A stretch of 64,000 bases of DNA from Spirosoma rhododendri. Lineage in GTDB: Bacteria; Bacteroidota; Bacteroidia; Cytophagales; Spirosomataceae. The notes beneath the pieces were generated by a model. The model was not told where the DNA came from and did not search any database. It was given only the letters and a program-made list of their open reading frames with translations. Each line of letters begins with the position of its first letter. Position 1 is the first letter of the stretch. This document shows positions 16,333 through 24,554 of the stretch, in pieces. The stretch spans positions 3,363,001 to 3,427,000 of the forward strand of contig NZ_CP051677.1 of the NCBI RefSeq assembly GCF_012849055.1. The letters are read 5' to 3'. A program made the position numbers and the translations under genes.

Positions 16333-17784
16333 ATGAACACCGTACAACTCTTAATCAACAGTAAACGTGTAGATGCTTCAAACGGAAACACATTCGATCG
16401 TATTAATCCGTTATCGGGTGAGGTGGCAACAACCGCGTCGGCAGCTACAAAAGAAGATGCTGTTGCTGCTGTCGAAGCGGCCGCAAAGGCTTTTCCAGCA
16501 TGGTCGGCGACAAGCCCAAGTGCAAGGCGCAGTATTTTGAACAAAGCAGCCGAAATTTTGAAGGCAAAAACCGATGAATTAATAGCCGTATTGCCTACCG
16601 AGACAGGAGCGAGTGGTATGTGGGCAGGCTTCAATGTCCATGTTGCTGCGGGTATGTTTGAAGAAGCTGCCGCGTTGACTACTCAAATTGGTGGCGAAGT
16701 CATACCTTCCAATCACGACGGACTTTTGGCAATGGGGATTCGTCAGGCCGCAGGCGTTGTTTTAGGAATTGCCCCCTGGAATGCCCCTATTATTTTGGCC
16801 GTTCGAGCTGTAGCAACGCCTTTGGCTTGCGGAAATACCGTTGTCTTGAAAGGCTCGGAACAATGCCCGAAGACACATCAAATTATAATTCAGGCTTTAC
16901 AGGAAGCGGGTATGCCTGATGGTGTGGTTAATTACATCACTAATGCACCAAACGATGCGGCTGAAATCGTGGAAACGATGATAGCCCACCCGGCCGTAAA
17001 ACGAGTGAACTTTACTGGTTCAACGAAAGTGGGTAAAATCATCGCTATGACCTGTGCCAGGTATTTAAAACCCGTCGTACTGGAATTGGGAGGTAAAGCA
17101 CCCCTGGTTATTTTGGACGATGCAGATTTAGATCAGGCCGTGAATGCTGCTGCATTTGGGTCTTTTACCAACTCGGGCCAAATCTGCATGTCCACCGAAC
17201 GAATAATCGTGGATAATAAAATCGCCGATGCTTTTGTAGAAAAATTTGTTGCCAAAGCGTCAAAATTACCTCTGGGCGATCCTCGAAAAGGTCCCGTTGT
17301 GCTGGGTTCGGTGGTAGATATGAGTACGGTAACACGATGTAATCACCTCATTGACGACGCTCTGGCAAAAGGCGCGACCTTGCTATGTGGCGGTAAGGCG
17401 GAAAACACGCTTTTCCCCGCTACTATCATTGACCATGTCACGCCCGAAATGGAGATTTACCAGGAAGAATCATTTGGGCCCGTCAAAGGCATTGTGCGCG
17501 TGAACAGCGTAGAAGAAGCCATTACCTGTGCAAATGATAACGAGTACGGTTTATCAGCAGCCGTTTTTGGCAAAGATTCGGGCCGTGCCTATGAAGTGGC
17601 AAAACGCATTGAATCAGGAATCTGCCACGTCAATAGTTCAACGGTTCAGGACGAAGCACAAATGCCGTTTGGCGGTGTTAAAGGCAGCGGATTCGGACGA
17701 TTTGGTGGTAAAGCAGGTATTTATGAGTTTACAGATTTGCGTTGGGTAACCATACAAACGACACCAAGATATTATCCTTTCTAA
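16333..17784 (+). CDS. NAD(P)-dependent aldehyde dehydrogenase, aromatic-aldehyde type
   Basis: 483 residues, full length for the ALDH superfamily. It oxidises an aldehyde to the acid with NAD(P)+. Catalytic Cys285 is in NSGQICMSTER and general-base Glu251 in VVLELGGKAPL. The cofactor loop FTGSTKVGK and the C-terminal MPFGGVKGSGFGRFGG are intact. The sequence recalls salicylaldehyde, vanillin and benzaldehyde dehydrogenases (PWNAPIILAVRA, GSEQCPKTHQIIIQALQEAG). Codon use is less GC-rich than in neighbours, and the gene lies between an orphan island and an IS element, so transfer is likely. Its stop is followed in the same frame by a gene remnant with no start. The substrate is unproven. Confidence 0.9.
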   Translation: MNTVQLLINSKRVDASNGNTFDRINPLSGEVATTASAATKEDAVAAVEAAAKAFPAWSATSPSARRSILNKAAEILKAKTDELIAVLPTETGASGMWAGFNVHVAAGMFEEAAALTTQIGGEVIPSNHDGLLAMGIRQAAGVVLGIAPWNAPIILAVRAVATPLACGNTVVLKGSEQCPKTHQIIIQALQEAGMPDGVVNYITNAPNDAAEIVETMIAHPAVKRVNFTGSTKVGKIIAMTCARYLKPVVLELGGKAPLVILDDADLDQAVNAAAFGSFTNSGQICMSTERIIVDNKIADAFVEKFVAKASKLPLGDPRKGPVVLGSVVDMSTVTRCNHLIDDALAKGATLLCGGKAENTLFPATIIDHVTPEMEIYQEESFGPVKGIVRVNSVEEAITCANDNEYGLSAAVFGKDSGRAYEVAKRIESGICHVNSSTVQDEAQMPFGGVKGSGFGRFGGKAGIYEFTDLRWVTIQTTPRYYPF

Positions 17785-17925
17785 ACGGAAAGAGGAGGTA
17801 AACCGGTTGTTCCGGAAGCCTCGTCAGTACTCGCCCATTATTGCTTTGGAAACGACGACACGCTGTATTTGCCATCCGATTGTATCCGCCGTTCGCCCGT
17901 GGTTTTGCGCGGCATCGACGGCTTA
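17785..17925 (+). pseudogene. Possible gene remnant left of the IS element
   Basis: Directly after the ALDH stop, the same frame stays open for about 45 codons and reads protein-like sequence (DDTLYLPSDCIRRSPVVLRG) without any start codon, up to the IS end. The right flank of the IS reads WAGAEGRFQTEGGLAALL before a stop at 19090. Both could be pieces of one gene broken by the insertion. I do not recognise the family. Confidence 0.3.
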
Positions 17926-17969
17926 TTGATGCGTGAGTAAGTCCATAAAGGTTTATGCTTTAGCTCTTG

Positions 17970-18443
17970 ATGGCTATCTATAAACAAGCGGATTACGAAG
18001 CGCTGCGTCGGCGGTGCGTCGAACTTAAACAGGCAGGCTGGAAACAGGCCGATATTGCTCGGGCCTTTGGCTTGACACAGGGCTGGGTCAGCCAAACACT
18101 GAAAACCTACCGTGAGCAAGGCGAAGCAGGCCTAATGACCGGTAAACGCACCGGAGCCCCGTCCCGGCTGACGGCGGATCAACTCGACCAACTGACAAAA
18201 GAACTGGCCAAGGGGGCTGAGCAACACGGTTTTTCAGGCCAAGTGTGGACCCGGCCCCGTATTAATGATGTGATTAACAAGCTTTTTGGTGTTAGCTATG
18301 ACCCCTCTCAAATTGGACGGCTGCTTAAGAAAGTAGGCTGGAGTCGGCAGAAACCGGCTCGGCAAGCTCGCCAGCAGGACCCGCAGGCCGTGGCCAACTG
18401 GCAAGCCGAGCGACTGCCTGCGCTCAAAAAAAGCGCAGATTGA
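17970..18443 (+). CDS. IS630-type transposase, N-terminal helix-turn-helix part
   Basis: 157 residues from the ATG at 17970. It carries a helix-turn-helix (GWKQADIARAFGLTQGWVSQ, about 26-45) and a second winged-helix region (FSGQVWTRPRINDVINKLFG, SYDPSQIGRLLKKVGWS) that bind the terminal repeats. It ends just after a run of seven A's (18426-18432). Losing one A, or slipping by +1, would join it to the catalytic part with KAQIEGRTILYVDESA. IS elements with A-runs are known to use slippage to make the fused transposase, so the break may be functional. Confidence 0.8.
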   Translation: MAIYKQADYEALRRRCVELKQAGWKQADIARAFGLTQGWVSQTLKTYREQGEAGLMTGKRTGAPSRLTADQLDQLTKELAKGAEQHGFSGQVWTRPRINDVINKLFGVSYDPSQIGRLLKKVGWSRQKPARQARQQDPQAVANWQAERLPALKKSAD

Positions 18444-18462
18444 GGGGCGTACGATTCTATAC

Positions 18463-18978
18463 GTGGATGAATCAGCGTGCTATTTGTTGCCTTTTGTGGC
18501 CCACAGCTGGGCACCCCGTGGTCAAACACCGTTGCTTCTGGAACAGGCTGGCCGCGCACATCTCAGCCTGATTGCTGCCATTTCGCCAACAGGCCGTTTG
18601 TATCTAGCGGGGCAGGATCAGCCCTTTACTAGTGACGATATCTGTTGGTTCTTGAGCAAGCTTTGCTGGCAGTATCGCCGTCAAAACATGGTGGTTGTTT
18701 GGGATGGGGCGGCCATCCACCGGTCGCAAACCGTTCGGAACTGGCTCCAAAGCCGACCGGGGCGGGTCCATCTGGAGCGTTTACCAGCCTACAGTCCCGC
18801 ACTCAATCCGGTGGAATTAGTCTGGAGCCAGTTGAAGCGATCCTTGAAGAACCGAGTCTTCACAACTCTGGAATCGCTTCAAGCCGCCGTGATGAATGAA
18901 GTTGATTATTTGCAAGCAGATCGAAATCGTATTCGTTGTTTCTTTCGAAAGAAGGAGATTGCCTTCTTCACAGACTAA
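18463..18978 (+). CDS. IS630-type transposase, DDE catalytic part
   Basis: 171 residues visible from the first ATG; the true frame begins upstream at the A-run. Catalytic acids of the DDE fold are readable: the first Asp in LYVDESACY (codon just before or at the visible start), the second Asp in MVVVWDGAAIHRS, and the Glu in YSPALNPVELVWSQLK. The C-terminus (FRKKEIAFFTD) looks complete. The catalytic core therefore seems intact, and the element may still be active if frameshifting occurs. Confidence 0.82.
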   Translation: MDESACYLLPFVAHSWAPRGQTPLLLEQAGRAHLSLIAAISPTGRLYLAGQDQPFTSDDICWFLSKLCWQYRRQNMVVVWDGAAIHRSQTVRNWLQSRPGRVHLERLPAYSPALNPVELVWSQLKRSLKNRVFTTLESLQAAVMNEVDYLQADRNRIRCFFRKKEIAFFTD

Positions 18979-18990
18979 TTCACGCATCTA

Positions 18991-19293
18991 TAAAAAGTGG
19001 GCAGGTGCGGAAGGCCGTTTTCAAACAGAGGGAGGATTGGCGGCTCTCCTATGCCTTAAATCCTTTTCGCATAAAGAGAAACGGAAATGAGTACGTTGTC
19101 TCTTAATACAGGGAGTAATACAGGCTGTGCAGTACACTTTTCAGCACAATCGGCAGGCGGGAACAAGCTGTAGGGATGTCCATAGCTGAATAGCCCTGTA
19201 CGTAAATCCTGTAGACAGTTTGGCGGGATTGCGGTTAATTGCAGGAGAAATAACCTGAAACAACGGCTGACGAAGCCAAAATCAACGCACCCA
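18991..19293. other. Right flank of the IS element, no clear gene
   Basis: The frame reading KKWAGAEGRFQTEGGLAALL runs from the IS end to a stop at 19090 and may be the 3' remnant of an interrupted gene. The remaining 200 bp up to manA show no gene and no clear promoter; a purine-rich GGAGAAA at about 19243 is too far from the ATG to act as a ribosome site. Confidence 0.4.
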
Positions 19294-20274
19294 ATGCTGT
19301 ATCCGCTGACGTTCGATACTATTTTCAAAGACAAAATCTGGGGTGGCCAGAAAATCAAAACCGTTCTAGGTAAAGACTTTGCGCCCCTGCCGAACTGTGG
19401 CGAAACGTGGGAAGTATCCGACGTCGAAGGCAACGTGTCGGTCGTGAAAGAGGGTAGCCTGAAAGGGGAGTCGCTGCGCGATCTGGTCGCGCAGTACAAG
19501 GATGAACTGGTTGGCAAGCACGTCTACGAACAATACGGCGACCGTTTTCCCCTGCTCATCAAGTTTATCGACGCCAACGACGATCTGTCGATTCAGGTGC
19601 ACCCCGACGACAAGCTGGCCGAGGAGCGTGGCAGCGGCTTTGGCAAAACAGAGATGTGGTACATCATGCAGGCCGACGAAGGGGCTAAACTCAATTCGGG
19701 TTTCAACCGCGAGGTGTCGAAAGATGAGTACGTCAAAGCCGTCGCCGACAACACGATTCAGGATCTGCTGAATATCGAGCCCGCCAAACCCGGCGACGTG
19801 TTTTTCCTGCCCGCCGGTCGTGTTCACTACATCGGTAAAGGGCTGTTGCTGGCCGAAATTCAGCAGACTTCCGACACGACGTACCGCATCTACGATTTTG
19901 ACCGTGTCGATCAAACAACCGGTAAAAAGCGGGAGCTGCACACGGATCTGGCCGTCGACGCGATCGATTACCACCATTACGATCATTACAAGACGCAGTA
20001 CGAGCCGCAGGAAAACGAAAGCGTCAACGCGGTCAAGAGCGATTATTTCGTAACCAACGTTCTGAATTTTACTCAGGAAGTAGCGCACGACTACACCCAA
20101 ATCGACTCGTTTGTGGTACTCATCTGCGTGGGCGGTGGCCTGACCATCGAAGCCGAAGGCGGCTACCGCGTATCGCTGACAATGGGTCAGTGCGCGCTGA
20201 TTCCAGCGTCTGTGCAGCGGGTCACGCTCGTTCCCGATGGCGACATGACCGTGCTGGAAACGTACGTGCCGTAG
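19294..20274 (+). CDS. manA: Mannose-6-phosphate isomerase, class I
   Basis: 326 residues, typical of the short bacterial type I enzymes. It interconverts fructose-6-phosphate and mannose-6-phosphate, feeding GDP-mannose and polysaccharide synthesis or mannose use. Visible features are FKDKIWGGQKI at the N-terminus, the zinc-site segment LSIQVHPDD with the usual metal His, KTEMWYIM, a second metal region LPAGRVHYIGKG, and ISTYRIYDF-like TTYRIYDFDR. It stands alone on the + strand and ends 6 bp before a palindromic repeat element. Confidence 0.93.
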   Translation: MLYPLTFDTIFKDKIWGGQKIKTVLGKDFAPLPNCGETWEVSDVEGNVSVVKEGSLKGESLRDLVAQYKDELVGKHVYEQYGDRFPLLIKFIDANDDLSIQVHPDDKLAEERGSGFGKTEMWYIMQADEGAKLNSGFNREVSKDEYVKAVADNTIQDLLNIEPAKPGDVFFLPAGRVHYIGKGLLLAEIQQTSDTTYRIYDFDRVDQTTGKKRELHTDLAVDAIDYHHYDHYKTQYEPQENESVNAVKSDYFVTNVLNFTQEVAHDYTQIDSFVVLICVGGGLTIEAEGGYRVSLTMGQCALIPASVQRVTLVPDGDMTVLETYVP

Positions 20275-20279
20275 TGGTA

Positions 20280-20448
20280 GACCTCACCCCAACCCCTCTC
20301 CTAAAACAGGAGAGGGGCTAATCTTATAAGGCAGAAAAGTTTCATCAGTGGTATGATAGCCCAACTGGAAACATCTTTCGAAAAAATAGTGAAAGTTCCT
20401 CTCCTGTTTTAGGAGAGGGCGGTCCGGCGATTCGGTTGGGGTGAGGTC
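20280..20448. repeat. MITE-like palindromic element of about 169 bp
   Basis: Terminal inverted repeats GACCTCACCCCAACC (20280-20294) and its exact complement (20434-20448) enclose two inner palindromes: CCTCTCCTAAAACAGGAGAGG near the left end and its inverse near the right (20398-20418). The roughly 80-bp core is AT-rich. It has no coding capacity. It lies between convergent genes and probably also terminates both. Similar CCTCACCCC-AACCCCTCTCC units are dispersed in many bacterial genomes (general knowledge). Confidence 0.75.
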
Positions 20449-20449
20449 T

Positions 20450-22006
20450 TCACCGCAACGTGTTGCGAAGCAGCAGAACACCCGCGCCGGGCCGTCGCCA
20501 TTGGTTCATCAGGTCGGCATGGCGCGGGTGGGTAGGGCGGAAGAAAGCACCCAAAAGCAGGTCGAGGTCGCCGTCCTGGTCAACGTCACCTGCGTCTATC
20601 GTCAGCCAGCGCCCCCGGCTGTTGTTGGCAAACGTGCGGGGCTGAAACTGTCCGTTGCCCCGGTTCTCGAAATAGGCGAAACTGGCGTTGGGTTGGCGGT
20701 CGTAGTCAGGAAACTGCGCAATCGTTGCCATATCGAGGTCACCGTCCCGGTCGAAATCCCGCACCAGCGTCTGCGTCGCGCCGTACATCGGGTAAAACCA
20801 CTGCTGCCGAAACCGATACTGCCCGACGTTTTTGAAAATACGAACGCCGTGATACGGTTTGGGGATGATCGAGTAATCCGCGTTGTCGCCGTTGGTGTAA
20901 ATCAGGTCGGGGGCACCGTCGCGGTCAATGTCGGCCAGTTCGATAAAGCTGGACCCATACACGGGTGGGAAGCGCAGGAGAGTAGTCTTACGAAAGGTGC
21001 CGTCGTGCTGATTGTAAAAAGCCGCGACCTGCTCGTCGCCCTGTGTCAGTAGCGCCAGCACATCGGGCCAGCCGTCGGCGTTAAGATCGCGAACGATCGT
21101 TTGCCGCGCGCCCGGTACCGGGTCGAGCACGTGTTCGCGGTATCCGGTGGGTGTCTGTTCAAACCAGCTTAGTTTACCCAGATAATGCCCAAACTGGCAG
21201 ATGATCCGGTCGTCGCGCCCGTCGCGGTTCAGATCGGCGGTCGTGACCTGTACGGGTCGGTCGAGCTGCTGAATCTGGGGCGACACCGTTTTTGTCTGCG
21301 GGTTTAGCGGTCCCCAGCTACCCGCCAGCCGATCGTTGGGGTTCAGCACGCCAACCAGCAGCAGCGACGACCCGGCTGTTTGCGACGTTGCCAGATCGAC
21401 CGGGGGGCTGCTGAACTGCATCGAGTCGACGCGCTGGAGTGACTGGTTCAGACCAATCAACTGCCCGCGCTGCGTACCGGCCCAGATGCGGTTCGTCAGC
21501 GAATCATAACGCAGCAGCGTTACCAGCGCATCGACCGATTTGGGCGACGATTCTGGTTTGAAAAGGGGTAAATCAACGCGTAAGGGCGTGTGCGATGCCT
21601 GCGGGGGCAGACTGTCGGGTGCCTGCGTTGTGTAATAAGCCACGATCTTCTGCCAGTCTGCCGGGGCTACTGTCGGGCGATCGGGGAAGATGTTGGCTTC
21701 GATTATCCGTGTTAGTTCTGCCTGATCGCTGAACTGCCCCAGTGCCTGCATCTGCTGATTCGATTGTCCCATGCGCAGGGCCATCTGCGGTAGCACGCCC
21801 GTTTGCCACGTTTTTTTGTCGAGCAGCGATGGGTCGGGCAGGGCGTGGCAGTTACCACAATACGTGCGGGCCAGTTGCTGACCGGTCAGGGCAGTTGGCT
21901 GAGGTGGGGGCGGAGGGGCCGACTCCTGCTGCGTAGATGACGACTGGCAGGTGAAAAAGAGCAGAGAAAACGCCAGAAAAAGTGCTGCCAGCCAGATAAG
22001 TCGCAT
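20450..22006 (-). CDS. Lipoprotein with cytochrome c site and FG-GAP/VCBS repeats
   Basis: 518 residues from the ATG at 22006; a TTG two codons upstream is less likely. The N-terminus is a lipoprotein signal (LFLAFSLLFFTCQSS, lipobox Cys about 20). Next is a c-type haem motif in ARTYCGNCHALPDPS (CxxCH, about 55), with a distal Met in LPQMALRMG. The C-terminal two thirds hold FG-GAP/VCBS-like calcium-binding repeats (ADLNRDGRDDRIIC, RDLNADGWPDVLAL, DIDRDGAPDLIYT, RDFDRDGDLDMATI, DVDQDGDLDLLLG), a likely beta-propeller. The protein would be anchored in the periplasm or on the surface. The electron partner is unknown. Confidence 0.88.
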   Translation of the reverse strand: MRLIWLAALFLAFSLLFFTCQSSSTQQESAPPPPPQPTALTGQQLARTYCGNCHALPDPSLLDKKTWQTGVLPQMALRMGQSNQQMQALGQFSDQAELTRIIEANIFPDRPTVAPADWQKIVAYYTTQAPDSLPPQASHTPLRVDLPLFKPESSPKSVDALVTLLRYDSLTNRIWAGTQRGQLIGLNQSLQRVDSMQFSSPPVDLATSQTAGSSLLLVGVLNPNDRLAGSWGPLNPQTKTVSPQIQQLDRPVQVTTADLNRDGRDDRIICQFGHYLGKLSWFEQTPTGYREHVLDPVPGARQTIVRDLNADGWPDVLALLTQGDEQVAAFYNQHDGTFRKTTLLRFPPVYGSSFIELADIDRDGAPDLIYTNGDNADYSIIPKPYHGVRIFKNVGQYRFRQQWFYPMYGATQTLVRDFDRDGDLDMATIAQFPDYDRQPNASFAYFENRGNGQFQPRTFANNSRGRWLTIDAGDVDQDGDLDLLLGAFFRPTHPRHADLMNQWRRPGAGVLLLRNTLR

Positions 22007-22100
22007 GGACAAAGATAAGCCGATCGTGGTTTTTTTATAAACCGTGCAAGCCGGAACGCCCGAAAATGCGTTGTTTTACCAACGAATAAACCCACCTTCT

Positions 22101-23567
22101 ATGGATTGTTTTGTTGGGGTCGACGTGGGAACCACCAACGTCAAAGCCCTCGCGCTGGTACCCACCGATCTAAATACGATATTGGCTCACGCGTCCGCCA
22201 GCATCGACACCATAAACCCCAAACCGGGCTATGCTGAGCAGGACGTGACCGCTGTCTGGGATGCGTTTGCCGAGGTGATGGCCGATGTCAATGCGCAGTT
22301 GAAACAGGCGGGGCACGTCGCTACCCACGTGGCGTTCAGCACGGCGATGCACAGTCTGCTGGCCATGGACGGTCAGGGAAAGCCACTGAGTCATGCCATT
22401 CTCTGGTCAGATAACCGGGCCGAAGAACAGGCTAACCAGCTGCGTACGAGCCAGAAAGCCCTCGGCGACTCGATTTATCAGCAGACGGGTACGCCCATTC
22501 ACCCCATGATTCCGCTCTGCAAGCTGGCGTGGCTGCAAGAGCACGACCCCCGGTTGCTGCACCGGGCCGCGCGGTTTGGGTCTATCAAAGAATACCTCTG
22601 GCATCGGCTGACGGGGCAGTTTGAGATCGACTACTCTATGGCCACCGCAACTGGCTTGTTCGACCCGGCCAAACAACAGTGGAGTCAGCTGGCTATCGAG
22701 TACGCGGGCGTCCGGCCCGATCAGCTATCGGCTTTCGTGCCAACCACGCAACAGCGACCACTGCTGACCACTGACGATACGGCCAAACTTGGTTTTTCGG
22801 ATCAGGTGTCGCTGGTTATCGGGGCGTCGGATGGCTGTCTGGCAAATCTGGGTGCGGGAGGAATCAAACCGGGTATCACAACCCTGACCATCGGCACGAG
22901 TGGGGCCGTCCGCCAAACGGTGAAAACACCCCTGCGCGACCCTGACGGGCGACTATTCTGCTACTGGCTCGACCGCGATCATTACGTCGTTGGCGGACCG
23001 ACAAATAACGGCGGCAACGTGCTCGAATGGATCGAGCAATTGCTGCAAAAAGAAACGCAGGCTGTGCTTGATGAAGCCGGTACGGTACCCCCCGGTGCCG
23101 ATGGGCTTCTGTTTCTGCCATACCTGCAAGGCGAGCGCGCCCCCCTCTGGAACGCAGCCGCCCGTGGTGCTTATCTCAACATCGATTTTCGGCACACACA
23201 GGCCCATTTCGTACGGGCGGCACTGGAGGGTGTACTGTTCAACATGCTTAGTATCAATCAACTATTGACCAAGCAGACGGGGCCGTCGCGGGTTGTTCAC
23301 GCCAACGGTGGGTTTGCGCAGTCGCCCCTGTGGGTGCAGATGCTGGCCGATATGGCGGGTATCCCCGTTCGGCTGAATGCCAGCAACGAAAGCGGTTCGA
23401 TGGGGGGGATACTGCTGATTATGAAAACACTGGGTATCGTAAAGTCGCTTGACGAAGCCGCTGACCGCGTTTCGTTTGGCAATACGATTGAGCCGGATTC
23501 AGCGAACAGCCGGGCTTACCAGAAAATCTTTAAGCAGTGGGAAACGGCCCGGTCGCAGGTGGTATAG
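22101..23567 (+). CDS. gntK: FGGY-family gluconokinase
   Basis: 488 residues from the ATG at 22101, a start chosen because MDCFVGVDVGTTNVKALAL places the phosphate-1 motif at the N-terminus as usual. Phosphorylates gluconate to 6-phosphogluconate with ATP (family inference). Signatures are FSTAMHSLLAMD and the catalytic region LTIGTSGAVRQTV, with VVGGPTNNGGNVLEWIEQL typical of gluconate kinases rather than xylulose or glycerol kinases. The FGGY signature region reads VVHANGGFAQSPLWVQMLAD. No gnt transporter or regulator is adjacent. A T-tailed terminator follows. Confidence 0.85.
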   Translation: MDCFVGVDVGTTNVKALALVPTDLNTILAHASASIDTINPKPGYAEQDVTAVWDAFAEVMADVNAQLKQAGHVATHVAFSTAMHSLLAMDGQGKPLSHAILWSDNRAEEQANQLRTSQKALGDSIYQQTGTPIHPMIPLCKLAWLQEHDPRLLHRAARFGSIKEYLWHRLTGQFEIDYSMATATGLFDPAKQQWSQLAIEYAGVRPDQLSAFVPTTQQRPLLTTDDTAKLGFSDQVSLVIGASDGCLANLGAGGIKPGITTLTIGTSGAVRQTVKTPLRDPDGRLFCYWLDRDHYVVGGPTNNGGNVLEWIEQLLQKETQAVLDEAGTVPPGADGLLFLPYLQGERAPLWNAAARGAYLNIDFRHTQAHFVRAALEGVLFNMLSINQLLTKQTGPSRVVHANGGFAQSPLWVQMLADMAGIPVRLNASNESGSMGGILLIMKTLGIVKSLDEAADRVSFGNTIEPDSANSRAYQKIFKQWETARSQVV

Positions 23568-23602
23568 GCTCGTAGGCGTGGTACGTACACCGGGTTTGAA
23601 GA

Positions 23603-23646
23603 GCGGTTATCATCGGGATAAAAACCCCGGCGGTAACCGCTTTTTT
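23603..23646 (+). terminator. Rho-independent terminator after gntK
   Basis: GCGGTTA (23603-23609) pairs with TAACCGC (23634-23640), with an inner CGGG/CCCG pairing, followed by TTTTTT (23641-23646). Confidence 0.8.
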
Positions 23647-23945
23647 GTGAGCAATTCTATCCGAAAAGGGGCAATTAGTTATAGCTGTTGTCTTGATAAA
23701 ATTATAGAAATTATTGCTTTATGGCCCTATTTAGGAAAATTTTATAAGAATAGTACAATATATATTATAGGTATAGATAAAGAATGTGTTGTACAATTCA
23801 CCTTTTCAGTGAAAAATCAGAAGTGATTTTTGTACTATTCTAATTTAGAAAAACTATTGGTGCTTACTAATTGGTTATTTGTGTGTCTAAGAAAGTGGGT
23901 AGGTGATATTCTCTACTCGTTGATAACAAACTAATTAGACTTGGC
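23647..23945. other. AT-rich intergenic stretch
   Basis: No gene is recognised. The stretch is markedly AT-rich against the region. It holds an exact 12-bp inverted repeat AGAATAGTACAA (23747-23758) with 23830-23841, and a TTGTACAA-like palindrome near 23788. It may be promoter/operator DNA for the small genes that follow or a residue of a lost element. Confidence 0.4.
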
Positions 23946-24122
23946 ATGACTAATTCATTCACTATAAAATCGGCAAGCGACTTCAAGGGGCAGCTTTATA
24001 AATTTTTCACGTTGGCCGCGCGTCGCATCAACGTATTCGCCGTCCGCAACAAGGCTATTTTCGAAGGAGTGGCCCGCACGGCCGTTCCGTTCGGGGGTAA
24101 TGTGTTAAACAGTCGTTTCTAA
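23946..24122 (+). CDS. Small basic hypothetical protein (58 aa)
   Basis: An ATG at 23946 opens 58 codons ending TAA at 24120-24122. The product (MTNSFTIKSASDFKGQL..., then LAARRINVFAVRNKAIF) is basic, and its codon use in the second half is host-like, which supports coding. I know no family. It precedes another small gene on the same strand by about 75 bp. Confidence 0.45.
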   Translation: MTNSFTIKSASDFKGQLYKFFTLAARRINVFAVRNKAIFEGVARTAVPFGGNVLNSRF

Positions 24123-24195
24123 CTCAGTCAACAAACCGGCTCGTCGGCAGATGCTTTCACCGCATCAGACGCAGATGAGCGCAAACCATACAACC

Positions 24196-24501
24196 ATGAA
24201 TCGTTTTTCAGTCATTTACCAGTACAAAGGACAGTATCACCACGTAGGTCGGCACACGCTCGACGAAGCCAAAGCCACCCTCGTTACCATTGCTAATTCG
24301 GGTAGCCGGAAAGCCATCGGCATCTACGACGACAAGACAGAGTTATTCAGCTGGGAAACCGTACGGCAGGATCAGTACGATCAGTCGTCGATTGAAATGC
24401 AGGCAAAGCTGGGCGAAGAAATAATCCATATCGCGCAGGCACTTCGTCGGCGCGATATGAACTGGCGGGGCGAGTTCCAGCGTCCGGGCCTGTTCGCCTA
24501 A
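24196..24501 (+). CDS. Small hypothetical protein (101 aa)
   Basis: I chose the ATG at 24196 (MNRFSVIYQYKGQYHHVG); the frame also opens at 24151. The N-terminal 55 residues look like a small alpha/beta unit (YQYKGQYHHVGRHTLDEAKATL, then GIYDDKTELFSW), followed by an acidic/basic helix with EEIIHIAQALRRRDMNW. No signal peptide and no known motif were found. It is convergent with kup and shares its hairpin. Function unknown. Confidence 0.65.
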   Translation: MNRFSVIYQYKGQYHHVGRHTLDEAKATLVTIANSGSRKAIGIYDDKTELFSWETVRQDQYDQSSIEMQAKLGEEIIHIAQALRRRDMNWRGEFQRPGLFA

Positions 24502-24521
24502 ATCGCTATTGAAGTACGGTA

Positions 24522-24551
24522 GCAGTGGCAGGTTGTTTTGCCTGCCACTGC
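24522..24551. terminator. 11-bp hairpin between convergent genes
   Basis: GCAGTGGCAGG (24522-24532) pairs exactly with CCTGCCACTGC (24541-24551); the loop is TTGTTTTG. It sits just beyond the kup stop on the minus strand. Confidence 0.6.
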
Positions 24552-24554
24552 CTG

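Larger units (their letters stand above)
17926..18990 (+). mobile_element. IS630-type insertion sequence
   Basis: About 1.06 kb, with two reading frames that together make one transposase. Terminal inverted repeats were found by eye: left end from 17928 (GATGCGTGAGTAAGTC) against the right end running back from 18988 (GATGCGTGAATTAGTC), about 18 of 23 matches. TA dinucleotides near both ends (17924-17925 and 18989-18990) fit the TA target of IS630/Tc1 elements. The exact ends are uncertain by a few bases. Confidence 0.8.

Noticed and set aside
18426..18432. Programmed -1 ribosomal frameshift at A-AAA-AAG in the IS630 transposase
   Set aside because: The catalytic frame is +1 relative to the first frame, so a -1 shift would not join them.
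22010..22017. TATCTTTG on the minus strand as promoter for the cytochrome/FG-GAP lipoprotein
   Set aside because: It ends 4 bp before the ATG, too close for a transcription start ahead of the start codon.
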